Positions 1-6,279 of a DNA stretch of 14,795 nucleotides are shown here, in pieces; the first letter of the stretch is position 1, and every line of letters starts with the position of its first letter. The notes under the pieces are model-generated. The model did no database searches, had not been told where the DNA came from, and saw only the letters and a list, made by a program, of their open reading frames with translations. The position numbers were made by a program, and so were the translations under genes. Where the stretch lies: contig CAJXXJ010000024.1 in assembly GCA_913062745.1 (NCBI GenBank), positions 1 through 14,795 on the forward strand, written 5' to 3'. This stretch comes from an uncultured Phaeodactylibacter sp. (lineage in GTDB: Bacteria; Bacteroidota; Bacteroidia; Chitinophagales; Saprospiraceae).

Positions 1-921
1 GTTCATCAGCCAGGCCCGCAAATCTCTGTCTTCCACCGGCTCCAGTGGGGACAGTAAAGTAGCCTTATCGGTGCCGCCCAGTTCCTCCAGAGATTTATAA
101 ATGGCTTCCTGGTCTGCCCCCATTTTACCCAGGTGTTGGTTTTCGAGGTAAACCACGAAGAAAAACAGGAATTTGGGCACCTTCTCATGCGGGCTTTGAA
201 AGGTATCAATCATCCACTGCAGGTATTCCGGCAAATCACGGTTCCAGTTGCGCTCGTGGATTTCAAATACTACCGACACGAAATCATAGGGCAGATTGGG
301 GACGCCCGTCTCGATGAATGCATCAAAGGATTGGGTGTCCGCGAAGCGGAAGCGCTCCTGTACGTACTCTTTAAACCGCTGTTTGGACTTGCGGGCGTTG
401 CGCCCCATCGGCAGGTCCTGAATCCGGAGCCGGCCACTGTCCTCGTGGGTAATCATATGCAGTGCATCGGTTTCGCCATCCAGCTCCTCTACCAACAGCT
501 CGTATACCATGCGTTCGGCGAAGCTCGGAGGCATCTGCGTAGGACATCCGCTGATGAAGTAAAACTGGAAATGCTCCCGCTCCTTATCGTCGAAGGCATC
601 CCAAAAGCGGTCTACCATTTCTTTGCGGTCGCAATTAACAAGGTGCAGCAGCCCGATCTCTTCCTTTTCATCAATCTGCAAACGGCGGATCGCATCCTGC
701 AGCTGCGCCCGTGCATCCACCGTTGGCAGCCCGGTGGCCTGGCTCAGCTTACTCTTCAGGCCCTGTATCTGCCCCTGCAGCTGTACGATTTCCTCCTCGA
801 TGGAGAATTTGGCATTCGCATCTACGGCCCGGGCACGCTCAGACTGCATGAAGTTGAGCTTACGCACCAACAACTCCAGCTGAGACTCAAAACCTTTTAT
901 TTCCTCCGGGCTGTATCGCAT
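1..921 (-). CDS. iSTAND-like conflict-system protein, N-terminal 307 residues (C-terminus beyond window)
   Basis: The minus frame is open from an ATG at 921 to the window edge with no stop, so the gene is cut. Residues 5-60 are a charged, heptad-like coiled coil containing the KFSIEEEI segment at 38-45. That segment resembles the K-F-x-[IL]-E-x-x-I helical adaptors found in front of NTPase, caspase and TIR modules in bacterial conflict proteins. Residues 93-145 carry LVNCDR, then a W-x-A-F helix, then FQFYFISGCPTQMPPSF and an ERMVYELL helix. The hydrophobic strand plus GCPTQ turn sits where a STAND NTPase would have its P-loop, but no GxxxxGK[ST] is present, as in the inactive STAND (iSTAND) family. 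The rest (190-307) is alpha/beta with no motif I can name. Family assignment is from remembered sequence character; alternatives are another degenerate AAA/STAND protein. No signal peptide, so probably cytoplasmic. An exact -7 box lies 21 bp upstream. Confidence 0.6.
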   Translation of the reverse strand, partial: MRYSPEEIKGFESQLELLVRKLNFMQSERARAVDANAKFSIEEEIVQLQGQIQGLKSKLSQATGLPTVDARAQLQDAIRRLQIDEKEEIGLLHLVNCDRKEMVDRFWDAFDDKEREHFQFYFISGCPTQMPPSFAERMVYELLVEELDGETDALHMITHEDSGRLRIQDLPMGRNARKSKQRFKEYVQERFRFADTQSFDAFIETGVPNLPYDFVSVVFEIHERNWNRDLPEYLQWMIDTFQSPHEKVPKFLFFFVVYLENQHLGKMGADQEAIYKSLEELGGTDKATLLSPLEPVEDRDLRAWLMN

Positions 922-941
922 GCAGTTGAATTTGTAAAAAT

Positions 942-949
942 CAAAAATA
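942..949 (-). promoter_or_regulatory. TAnnTTTG -7 box upstream of the iSTAND-like gene
   Basis: On the minus strand this reads TATTTTTG, an exact match to the Bacteroidota -7 consensus. A TTG (plus-strand CAA at 965-967) lies 15 bp upstream, shorter than the usual spacing of about 17-23. Transcription would begin close to the ATG at 921, giving a very short leader. The region is A/T-rich, so a chance match is possible. Confidence 0.4.
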
Positions 950-994
950 AGAAAAAAGAAGTTGCAAGAAGAACACTGTTTTTTTGGGCTTAAG

Positions 995-1008
995 AGCACC
1001 AAAGTGCT
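995..1008. repeat. Small hairpin AGCAC-CAAA-GTGCT in the divergent intergenic region
   Basis: A 5-bp perfect stem with a 4-nt loop lies between the divergent iSTAND-like and beta-barrel genes. It is upstream of the minus -7 box, so it could be an operator-like dyad. It is short enough to be chance. Confidence 0.2.
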
Positions 1009-1095
1009 GCTTTCTGTCAAAAAAACCTAAAGCTACCCAACTTTATTCCCCGCACACTCGTCCAAACTTGCAAAAACCACTTATACCCTCTGTTT

Positions 1096-1740
1096 ATGAA
1101 AGCCGCTTATACTCATTTCGTCTGCGTATTGCTTTTAGGGCTCGCTCTGCGGCTGCCTGCTCAGCCTGAAGCCAGCCCGAGGCTCCTGGTCAAGACCAGC
1201 ATCAGCAGCCTGCTCGACATCCTGTTGCCCAGTGCGCATATCGCCGTGGAGTACCAGTGGGGGCCCCAATGGTCTGCACAGGTAGAGGGCGGCCCCATTT
1301 TGGGCATTGGGCACTCTGCTTCTTCCAATGGGTATCGGTTCCGGGCGGCGCTCCGAAAATATCCAAGCGCCCGAAAGAACGGCCGTTTTTTCGAGATCAT
1401 GTATCTGCAGCGGATACTTTGGGCAGAAGTGGAGAACGATTTCGAGGCCAGCCCGGGGGCACTACAGCGGGCCCCCATCCGCTACGATACGCACAACCGC
1501 AAATACGGGCTGGTATTCACGCTCGGGCAACGATACCTGAAGAACCGCTTTATTGCGGAGTACGGCTTCGGGCTGGGCATTGCACTCCGCCTGCAACAAA
1601 ATAATGGCTTGCCGGAATCTGCTGTTTACGCCGGAAGGGGGATTGTCCGTACGATTACGGAGCCCTGGCCGCAGCCGGAACACTGGCAGCCGGAATTCTC
1701 TTTTTATGCCAACTTTGGCTACGTTGCCGCCCGCCGGTGA
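1096..1740 (+). CDS. Exported outer-membrane beta-barrel protein, DUF3575-like
   Basis: 214 residues. The start at 1096 gives a classical signal peptide: MKAAY, a hydrophobic stretch at 8-20, and a probable cut after PA-22. The mature part alternates polar and hydrophobic residues, as in membrane strands (for example 44-56 and 131-165). It has the E-Y-Q-W-G-x-x-W-S pattern near residue 52 followed by a GYRFRAALRKYPS strand, which is reminiscent of DUF3575 and related small barrels. This predicts a small barrel in the outer membrane. The protein ends in Arg-Arg rather than the usual aromatic residue, which is slightly odd for a barrel. The stop is only 10 bp from the stop of the converging GH65 gene. 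No terminator is visible between them, so the transcript probably runs into the antisense of that gene. Family call is moderate; export is well supported. Confidence 0.65.
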   Translation: MKAAYTHFVCVLLLGLALRLPAQPEASPRLLVKTSISSLLDILLPSAHIAVEYQWGPQWSAQVEGGPILGIGHSASSNGYRFRAALRKYPSARKNGRFFEIMYLQRILWAEVENDFEASPGALQRAPIRYDTHNRKYGLVFTLGQRYLKNRFIAEYGFGLGIALRLQQNNGLPESAVYAGRGIVRTITEPWPQPEHWQPEFSFYANFGYVAARR

Positions 1741-1750
1741 GCCTTACCGC

Positions 1751-3790
1751 TTATTTCACCGTGTATTTTGTCTCTTCCCGGCCGACACCGGTCAACTGCA
1801 GCCCCTTCCATGCTTTGGGCAGTACAGCGCCCTTTTGTACCACGCCTTCATCTGTAATAGGCAGTCCACCAAACCCAAATAAAACTGCTTGCAGCGTACC
1901 GCCGGCACCGGTAGCAAAGTAGGGGTTAGTCCCTCCGGCTGTTTCCGCCAGCACGCCAAACGGCGGCACCCGGTTGGGGCGGTAACTGCGGCGGAACAGC
2001 TCATAGGCTTTTTCGGCCTCTCCCAGCCGGGCGTAGATTGCGGATAGTGCGGAGTGAGACATCGCCGGGCCTTCTTCGGCAAGACGCGGCTCATAGTACG
2101 CTAAATCTTTACGTATACGCCTTTCGTCCGTAATCACATCCATCGGGTAGGCCAGCAGGTTAGCATCCGCTTGCTTAATCGTTTCGCCCTCGTAGCTGGC
2201 ATTTTCGCGGGTGGTGCCATCTTCAAAAGTGAGAATGGGGATGTTGCGGGCCACTTTTTCCCAATCCGGGTCCGGCTGCCGGCCGAGTTCCCGCGCAGCC
2301 TGCGCAGCGTACTGCAGCACGGTAATGGCCATGCCGTTGGTGTAGGCGTTGTCGTCTATATTTTCAGCAAATTCATTGGCACCGATGACATTATTAATAT
2401 GGTACTGCCCGTCTTCTCCTTTTTCTACCCGGCTCGCCCAGAAGTCCGCCACCGCTTCCAGTATCGGGTAGCCGCGCTGCTCCAGCCATTCCTTATCCTG
2501 CGTTACCTGGTAGTATTTCCAGCAGGCCCAGCCGATATCTCCGGAGATGTGATGCTGAAAGGGGCCGGTAAGCGCCCAGACCGGCGTGTCTTCAGAACCG
2601 TCGGCAGCAGACTCCCAGGGGTACATCGCCCCTGCGTAGCCGTGTGCGAAAGCATTTTGCTTCGCTGCTTCCAACCTCTCGAAGCGGTACTCCAGCAGGG
2701 AGCGGGCGATTTCCGGCTGCAGCACCAGCAGCGGCGGGTACATCCATATTTCGGTGTCCCAGAATACATGCCCGTTGTACCCCAGGCCGGACAAGCCCAT
2801 GGGCGAAAGGCTGTAGGCAGTGCCCGCCCGGGCAAAAGAGTAGAGATGGTAGAGCATACTGCGCACCTCCCGCTGATCGGCTACATTTCCTTCTATGATG
2901 ATGTCGCTTTGCCACAGCTCCTGCCAGGCAGCACGGTGCCGTTGCAACAGCCGCTCCCGACCTTCGAGTTTCGCAAAAATGGTCAGCCGCTCTGCCTCAT
3001 TGAAGGGGTCCTCGTAATGTTCGGAGGAAACCGTGGAACCGACCAGGCTGAAACGGTAGGTTTCGCCGGCTTTCAGGTCTACAGTAAATTTGGCCAAATG
3101 ACGGTTATAGTCCCAGTCTTCGTGGATGACGTCCGGCTCTTCGCCATGAGGTTCTTCAAAGATAAAGCTGTTGGAAGCCGCTACCTTCAGCCGTCCGGAG
3201 GGGCTATCCGCCAACGAGCTCAGCAGCGGTATATTCACGTGTGGGCGGTCGACTTCACTGTAGAAGTTACGCACGTCACGCAGATGGTTGGGCGCTTCGA
3301 TAATGGAAAGCGGCGTAACGGTAACGTCTTCCAGCGCACGCATTTCCACAATAACCATAGCGGTATAAGGCAGGTGGCGCAGGGCCAGCATGCGGTGCTC
3401 CACACTCAGCTGGGTGCCTACCTCAAAGGTCGTCCGCAACTCTGCTTCCTTCATATCCAGCGTTTGCTGATAGCTGCTGATGCTATTCCGGCTGACCCGC
3501 CGGCCATTCACATCGAGCTCCATATTGAGGTGGTTGAAGGTTTTGAGTATATTGGATACCCGGCCGCGCTGATAGTAATCGTAAACACCGTTGAGCACGA
3601 CATCCTGTATTTTCATGGGCTCAGGAGAAGAGACCAGGCCGATCATACCGTTGGCGCAGGTGATGCCATAGTAGTTGGACGGATCAATATTGACCGCTTT
3701 AAGGTGCCAGGGCGAGTGGTTGTAGTCGGACTGCCCGTTTGCGAAGAGGCAGGCTAATAAGAGGCTGCAGCTTATCAGGTAAGATTTCAT
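1751..3790 (-). CDS. Secreted glycoside hydrolase family 65 protein (PGGHG/ATHL1-like glucosidase)
   Basis: 679 residues with an N-terminal signal peptide (hydrophobic 5-17, probable cut near ANG-19), so periplasmic or exported. An N-terminal beta-sandwich region (about 25-270) precedes the (alpha/alpha)6 catalytic barrel (about 300-640). The substrate-site motif GYNGHVFWDTEIW lies at 337-349, the general-acid motif GANEFAEN at 470-477 (E473), the KQAD motif at 539-542, and the AETAGGTNPYFATGAGG segment at 615-631 (E616). Animal PGGHG, which removes glucose from glucosyl-galactosyl-hydroxylysine, needs three acidic residues that correspond to D345, E473 and E616 here. The extra C-terminal glutamate points to hydrolysis with water rather than phosphorolysis. 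Kojibiose, trehalose or maltose as substrate cannot be excluded. No transporter, SusCD pair or phosphomutase is adjacent, so context does not identify the substrate. The gene is a monocistronic unit converging on the barrel gene. Confidence 0.88.
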   Translation of the reverse strand: MKSYLISCSLLLACLFANGQSDYNHSPWHLKAVNIDPSNYYGITCANGMIGLVSSPEPMKIQDVVLNGVYDYYQRGRVSNILKTFNHLNMELDVNGRRVSRNSISSYQQTLDMKEAELRTTFEVGTQLSVEHRMLALRHLPYTAMVIVEMRALEDVTVTPLSIIEAPNHLRDVRNFYSEVDRPHVNIPLLSSLADSPSGRLKVAASNSFIFEEPHGEEPDVIHEDWDYNRHLAKFTVDLKAGETYRFSLVGSTVSSEHYEDPFNEAERLTIFAKLEGRERLLQRHRAAWQELWQSDIIIEGNVADQREVRSMLYHLYSFARAGTAYSLSPMGLSGLGYNGHVFWDTEIWMYPPLLVLQPEIARSLLEYRFERLEAAKQNAFAHGYAGAMYPWESAADGSEDTPVWALTGPFQHHISGDIGWACWKYYQVTQDKEWLEQRGYPILEAVADFWASRVEKGEDGQYHINNVIGANEFAENIDDNAYTNGMAITVLQYAAQAARELGRQPDPDWEKVARNIPILTFEDGTTRENASYEGETIKQADANLLAYPMDVITDERRIRKDLAYYEPRLAEEGPAMSHSALSAIYARLGEAEKAYELFRRSYRPNRVPPFGVLAETAGGTNPYFATGAGGTLQAVLFGFGGLPITDEGVVQKGAVLPKAWKGLQLTGVGREETKYTVK

Positions 3791-4042
3791 AACTTATAAT
3801 TCGTTGGTTTTCAATTTTGATTTTGGCTGTCTAAAATGGGTGCGGCCAAAGCGGCTGTAAGTATGCCATTCCTTTTGTGAAATTATTGCCTCCTGATCAA
3901 AAAAAGGGCCAAGTTGTTAGTTGCCAGATAAAAAAATCCCACTATTTTTCAGTTCAGAATTTTTAGCCTGTTTTTTCTTATTTCCCCGAACGGAAGTACA
4001 GACAACCTTAAATCACTTAACAAAATGTGCGTTTTTGCGGCA

Positions 4043-4070
4043 CAGATTTATGGTTTATTTTGCAAATCTG
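4043..4070. repeat. Inverted repeat CAGATTT - 14 nt - AAATCTG
   Basis: Perfect 7-bp arms (4043-4049 and 4064-4070) separated by an A/T-rich 14-nt spacer, about 65 bp upstream of the sigma factor -7 box. It could be a regulator site or a weak hairpin. Function unknown. Confidence 0.3.
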
Positions 4071-4114
4071 GTTAATTTTCTGTTAAAGAACCAAAAAAAA
4101 TCGGGCCGGGGCTC

Positions 4115-4132
4115 GCATCTTTGGTCAGATGC
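4115..4132. promoter_or_regulatory. Operator-like dyad GCATCT-TTGGTC-AGATGC at the sigma factor promoter
   Basis: Perfect 6-bp arms with a 6-bp spacer end 3 bp before the TATATTTG -7 box. The dyad therefore covers the space between the -33 and -7 elements, where a bound repressor would block RNA polymerase. The binding protein is unknown. Confidence 0.4.
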
Positions 4133-4135
4133 CCT

Positions 4136-4143
4136 TATATTTG
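4136..4143 (+). promoter_or_regulatory. TAnnTTTG -7 box for the ECF sigma factor gene
   Basis: TATATTTG is an exact match to the Bacteroidota -7 element. No TTG stands at the usual distance; the nearest, at 4121-4123, is only 12 bp away and lies inside the dyad. Transcription from here would give a leader of roughly 110 nt before the ATG at 4259. Confidence 0.45.
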
Positions 4144-4197
4144 AATTGTGTTTAATCATTAGGCACACCTTTCTTTAACAAAAACTGTAGTCTATAG

Positions 4198-4208
4198 GAA
4201 GTAACTTC
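4198..4208. repeat. Short palindrome GAAGT-A-ACTTC in the sigma factor leader
   Basis: An 11-bp near-palindrome in the predicted untranslated leader. A competing pairing of GTAG (4187-4190) with CTAC (4208-4211) encloses it, so two mutually exclusive small folds can be drawn. Either could be chance in this A/T-rich segment. Confidence 0.25.
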
Positions 4209-4258
4209 TACACTAAAAAATTGCGACATAATCATCCCATAACGCTAATTATTTAGTT

Positions 4259-4840
4259 ATGCAAGTTACACCACTGAATGACCAACAGTTGATCTCTAAC
4301 TATTTGGAAGGCGACGAGCGCGCTTTCGAAGAGTTATTGAACCGCCACAAGCAAAAAATCTACACTTCCATTTACCTTTTCGTCAAGGATCAAAGCCTTG
4401 CGGAAGACATCTTCCAGGAAGTTTTCATCAAAATCATCGATACCCTTCGCAAAGGGAAGTACAACCACGAAGGTAAATTCCTGCAGTGGGCCATGCGTAT
4501 TTCCTACAATATGTGCGTGGATTATTTCCGCCGTAACAAGCGGCGCCCGAAGGTATCTCCTACCGAGACCTTCGACATTTTCGACGTGCTGCAGTCACCC
4601 GAAAAGAACGCTGAGCAGAGTATCATCCGCAGCCAAACGCACGATAAAGTGCGTGCGCTGGTAGATATGCTGCCGCCGGAGCAGCGCGAAGTGGTCATCC
4701 TGCGCCACTATGCCGATATGAGTTTCAAAGAAATTGCCAAGCTGACCCGCGTGAGCATCAACACCGCGCTGGGCCGTATGCGCTACGCGCTGATCAACAT
4801 TCGCAAGTTGGTCGAGGAGCGCGAAATCGTCCTTCAGTAG
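4259..4840 (+). CDS. ECF-type RNA polymerase sigma factor (sigma-70 family), orphan
   Basis: 193 residues. Region 2 spans about 12-95: LLNRHKQKIY, the core-binding AEDIFQEVFIK around 48-58, and the -10 recognition helix with EGKFLQWAMRISYNMCVDYFRR at 71-92. A linker follows, then region 4 at about 137-185, beginning LPPEQREVVILRHYADMS. Its helix-turn-helix FKEIAKLTRVSINTALGRMR contacts the -35 element. The length is normal for an ECF factor. The whole protein resembles the widely conserved Bacteroidota ECF group that includes the SigP-like factors of Porphyromonas. That closer placement is from memory and unverified. There is no anti-sigma or FecR-like gene on either side, so control must be transcriptional or by an unlinked partner. 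The leader holds a -7 box with a flanking dyad. A strong terminator follows the stop. No Shine-Dalgarno precedes the ATG. Confidence 0.93.
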   Translation: MQVTPLNDQQLISNYLEGDERAFEELLNRHKQKIYTSIYLFVKDQSLAEDIFQEVFIKIIDTLRKGKYNHEGKFLQWAMRISYNMCVDYFRRNKRRPKVSPTETFDIFDVLQSPEKNAEQSIIRSQTHDKVRALVDMLPPEQREVVILRHYADMSFKEIAKLTRVSINTALGRMRYALINIRKLVEEREIVLQ

Positions 4841-4872
4841 CTGAATTAACTAAGCATAAAACATAACTGATG

Positions 4873-4902
4873 GCCGGGGTGGATCTTCCACTCCGGCTTT
4901 TT
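4873..4902 (+). terminator. Rho-independent terminator of the sigma factor gene
   Basis: Stem 4873-4882 with 4888-4897 (10 bp, including one G-T wobble that pairs only in the plus-strand RNA), 5-nt loop, then TTTTT. The wobble and T-tract fix the orientation as plus. Confidence 0.88.
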
Positions 4903-4935
4903 CATTTTCTCCTGGCCTGGCGCTGGCTACCTCTT

Positions 4936-5826
4936 CTAATTCCCTTTTTCCAACTGGCGAAGCAACTCCTTCACCTGCTCGGCCGTCAGCCCAAATCGGG
5001 CTGCAATCTCTTCAGCGGAAGCGCCGGACTGCCAGTCCTGATAGATTGCGATGCCCTTTTCCAAGCCGATCTGCTCGCCCTTTTCCAAGCCGATCTGCTC
5101 GCCTTTCTCCAAACCGGCTTGCTCCGCTTCCTCCAGCAAAGTGCGCTCGCTGCGCACGCTGTCCCAGTATTTGTCGTAGGTTTCCAGCTCCGCTTTGGTG
5201 AAAGCGGATACCCGGATGTGCTCCAGCGCTTCCCGTATCTCCGGCACTTCCAGCAAGTCTGCCGGAGGATGCTCGACTTCTTCCTCGATTTCCGTTAGGT
5301 AGCGCAGCCACAGCACCTGCAACCTTTTTTCTGTTAGGTTTTGCGCCTTGAACTTCGGGAGCTCTACAAATACCAGCTCCATCCCGTCTATCTTTTTTTG
5401 TGGGTACTCGCTGTGGTAGAGCGCATAGTGGTGGTAGTATTCGTGCAGCTGCGGCTCAAAGTTCTGGTTCACAAGGCTCAGCGCATAGACCGGCTTCAGG
5501 CCTTTGTACACCTTCGCCCGGTCCAGCTGCTTGACGTAGGCCTTTGAGGCATTGAACAATACCCGGCTTTTAAAACTGTCGGTCCAAAGCATCTGCATTT
5601 CCACGATAAACTGACGGCCCCGGTTATCCCGGCAGCGCACGTCTACTATGGTATGCTTCATCAGCGGGATTTCCGGCACCAGGCCGGCGGGCAGGTACTC
5701 CAGCTCCACGATCTCCTGACCCGGCTCCAGTGGCAGGAGGGCATTCAGGAAGCTGCGCAGCAGGTGTGGGTGCTCGCCGAACACCTTCTTGAAGGTCAGG
5801 TCATTTTTTGGGTCGAGGTACTGCAT
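4936..5826 (-). CDS. Rpn-family PD-(D/E)XK nuclease / putative transposase with C-terminal octad repeats
   Basis: 296 residues. The N-terminus has the family hallmark DPKNDLTFKKVFG (5-17). The nuclease core has VDVRCRD with D62 and the QFIVEMQ strand with E76-x-Q78, the E-x-Q version of the PD-(D/E)XK site that is usual in this group. Members of the family nick or cut DNA and have been linked to RecA-independent recombination and, more recently, to phage defence. The C-terminus contains three GLEKG octads (238-258) encoded by 24-bp DNA repeats, then a small helical domain (265-292, ASAEEIAARFGLTAEQVKELL) that looks like a helix-turn-helix. No terminal inverted repeats or target duplications flank the gene, so it is not packaged as an insertion sequence. 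It is a single gene with its own -7 box (TATCTTTG). Whether it is a selfish element or a defence gene cannot be settled from sequence. Confidence 0.9.
   Translation of the reverse strand: MQYLDPKNDLTFKKVFGEHPHLLRSFLNALLPLEPGQEIVELEYLPAGLVPEIPLMKHTIVDVRCRDNRGRQFIVEMQMLWTDSFKSRVLFNASKAYVKQLDRAKVYKGLKPVYALSLVNQNFEPQLHEYYHHYALYHSEYPQKKIDGMELVFVELPKFKAQNLTEKRLQVLWLRYLTEIEEEVEHPPADLLEVPEIREALEHIRVSAFTKAELETYDKYWDSVRSERTLLEEAEQAGLEKGEQIGLEKGEQIGLEKGIAIYQDWQSGASAEEIAARFGLTAEQVKELLRQLEKGN
5056..5127 (-). repeat. 24-bp in-frame tandem repeats in the Rpn gene (two identical, one diverged)
   Basis: Units 5056-5079 and 5080-5103 are identical; 5104-5127 is a diverged copy. Each encodes an octad of the type GLEKGEQI. 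The 24-bp unit preserves reading frame, so copy-number change would alter the length of the linker between the nuclease core and the C-terminal helical domain without breaking the gene. Confidence 0.9.
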
Positions 5827-5850
5827 GTCCTATAACTTTATTACGCAGTA

Positions 5851-5858
5851 CAAAGATA
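5851..5858 (-). promoter_or_regulatory. TAnnTTTG -7 box for the Rpn gene
   Basis: TATCTTTG on the minus strand, an exact match, 24 bp upstream of the ATG at 5826. The -33 element is not clear. Confidence 0.5.
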
Positions 5859-5921
5859 GCGGTTTCAGGCATCGAAAGCCAGAAACACTTATTTTGAGCC
5901 TTTCTTCTTCTGCGGAGTCTG

Positions 5922-6143
5922 TTATATAAGGCGATTTTCATCGATGATCAACACCGCATGCGGCTCATTTTCCGTTTGGAAGAAATGGAACACCATATAG
6001 CCTTCCGCTATAGCTAAGCTTTGAGTAAATTCCACAAAGGAGAAATTATCAAAAGCGTCGCCAAAATTAGGTGCAATCGTGCCCTGAGCAAAAGAGAGGA
6101 AAGCGTACGGAGTATGGCCAAAATAGCAGATAAGCCTCTCAAA
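5922..6143 (-). pseudogene. Possible C-terminal remnant of an unidentified gene
   Basis: The minus strand holds 73 open codons from just after an in-frame TAA (6144-6146) to a TAA at 5922-5924. The translation contains stretches such as GHTPYAFLSFAQGTIAPNFG and EGYMVFHFFQTENEPHAVL. It ends in VLIIDENRLI and has a normal-looking protein composition. The only methionine is near residue 50 and no start codon begins the segment, so it would be the tail of a broken gene. I do not recognise a family. Third-position GC is only about half, below that of the flanking genes, which may reflect decay or foreign origin, or that the segment is not coding. It sits upstream of and in line with the Rpn gene. 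Confidence 0.3.
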
Positions 6144-6204
6144 TTAAGGGTTTTAGAATAAGCCAGGAAACAGGGGATACGCAAAAAGGTTTTGACAACT
6201 TTAT

Positions 6205-6217
6205 TGCCGCGTCGGCA
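6205..6217. promoter_or_regulatory. Dyad TGCCG-CGT-CGGCA upstream of uvrA
   Basis: Perfect 5-bp arms with a 3-bp spacer, about 60 bp before the uvrA ATG, in a segment without coding evidence. The position suits a repressor site, but I cannot match it to a known SOS operator. No exact -7 box is visible between it and the gene. Confidence 0.25.
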
Positions 6218-6279
6218 GACACAACCCTTGCCCCTCCCATTTGTTTCTACAGCGTATTTACAGATCAGACCAAGATTCC

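Larger units (their letters stand above)
3791..4258. other. AT-rich intergenic control region between the divergent GH65 and sigma factor genes
   Basis: 468 bp with much higher A/T than its neighbours. It has long A-runs and T-runs, inverted repeats at 4043-4070 and 4115-4132, an exact -7 box at 4136-4143 and a small dyad at 4198-4208. An open frame of 85 codons across 3921-4178 is rich in Phe/Leu/Lys, as expected of translated A/T-rich DNA. It shows no domain, so I do not call it a gene. The region should hold the promoters of both flanking genes. Confidence 0.6.

Noticed and set aside
133..993. Plus-strand open frame of 286 codons opposite the iSTAND-like gene
   Set aside because: It is an antisense shadow. 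The minus frame has a coherent domain pattern and a promoter box, while this frame is a low-complexity mix of Leu, Gln and His with no domain.
2171..3757. Plus-strand open frame of 528 codons
   Set aside because: It lies entirely opposite the GH65 gene, whose motifs are unmistakable. Long antisense frames are common in GC-rich coding DNA.
3921..4178. 85-codon frame in the AT-rich control region
   Set aside because: Composition is that of translated A/T-rich DNA, and it crosses the -7 box and both inverted repeats. No domain or signal peptide is convincing.
5056..5127. Repeats as a CRISPR array
   Set aside because: The 24-bp units are contiguous, with no spacers, and encode in-frame octads of the Rpn protein.
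6241..6279. TTG as an earlier start for uvrA
   Set aside because: The 13 added residues are not seen in UvrA, whereas the ATG at 6280 gives the usual N-terminal lead-in to the first ATPase domain.
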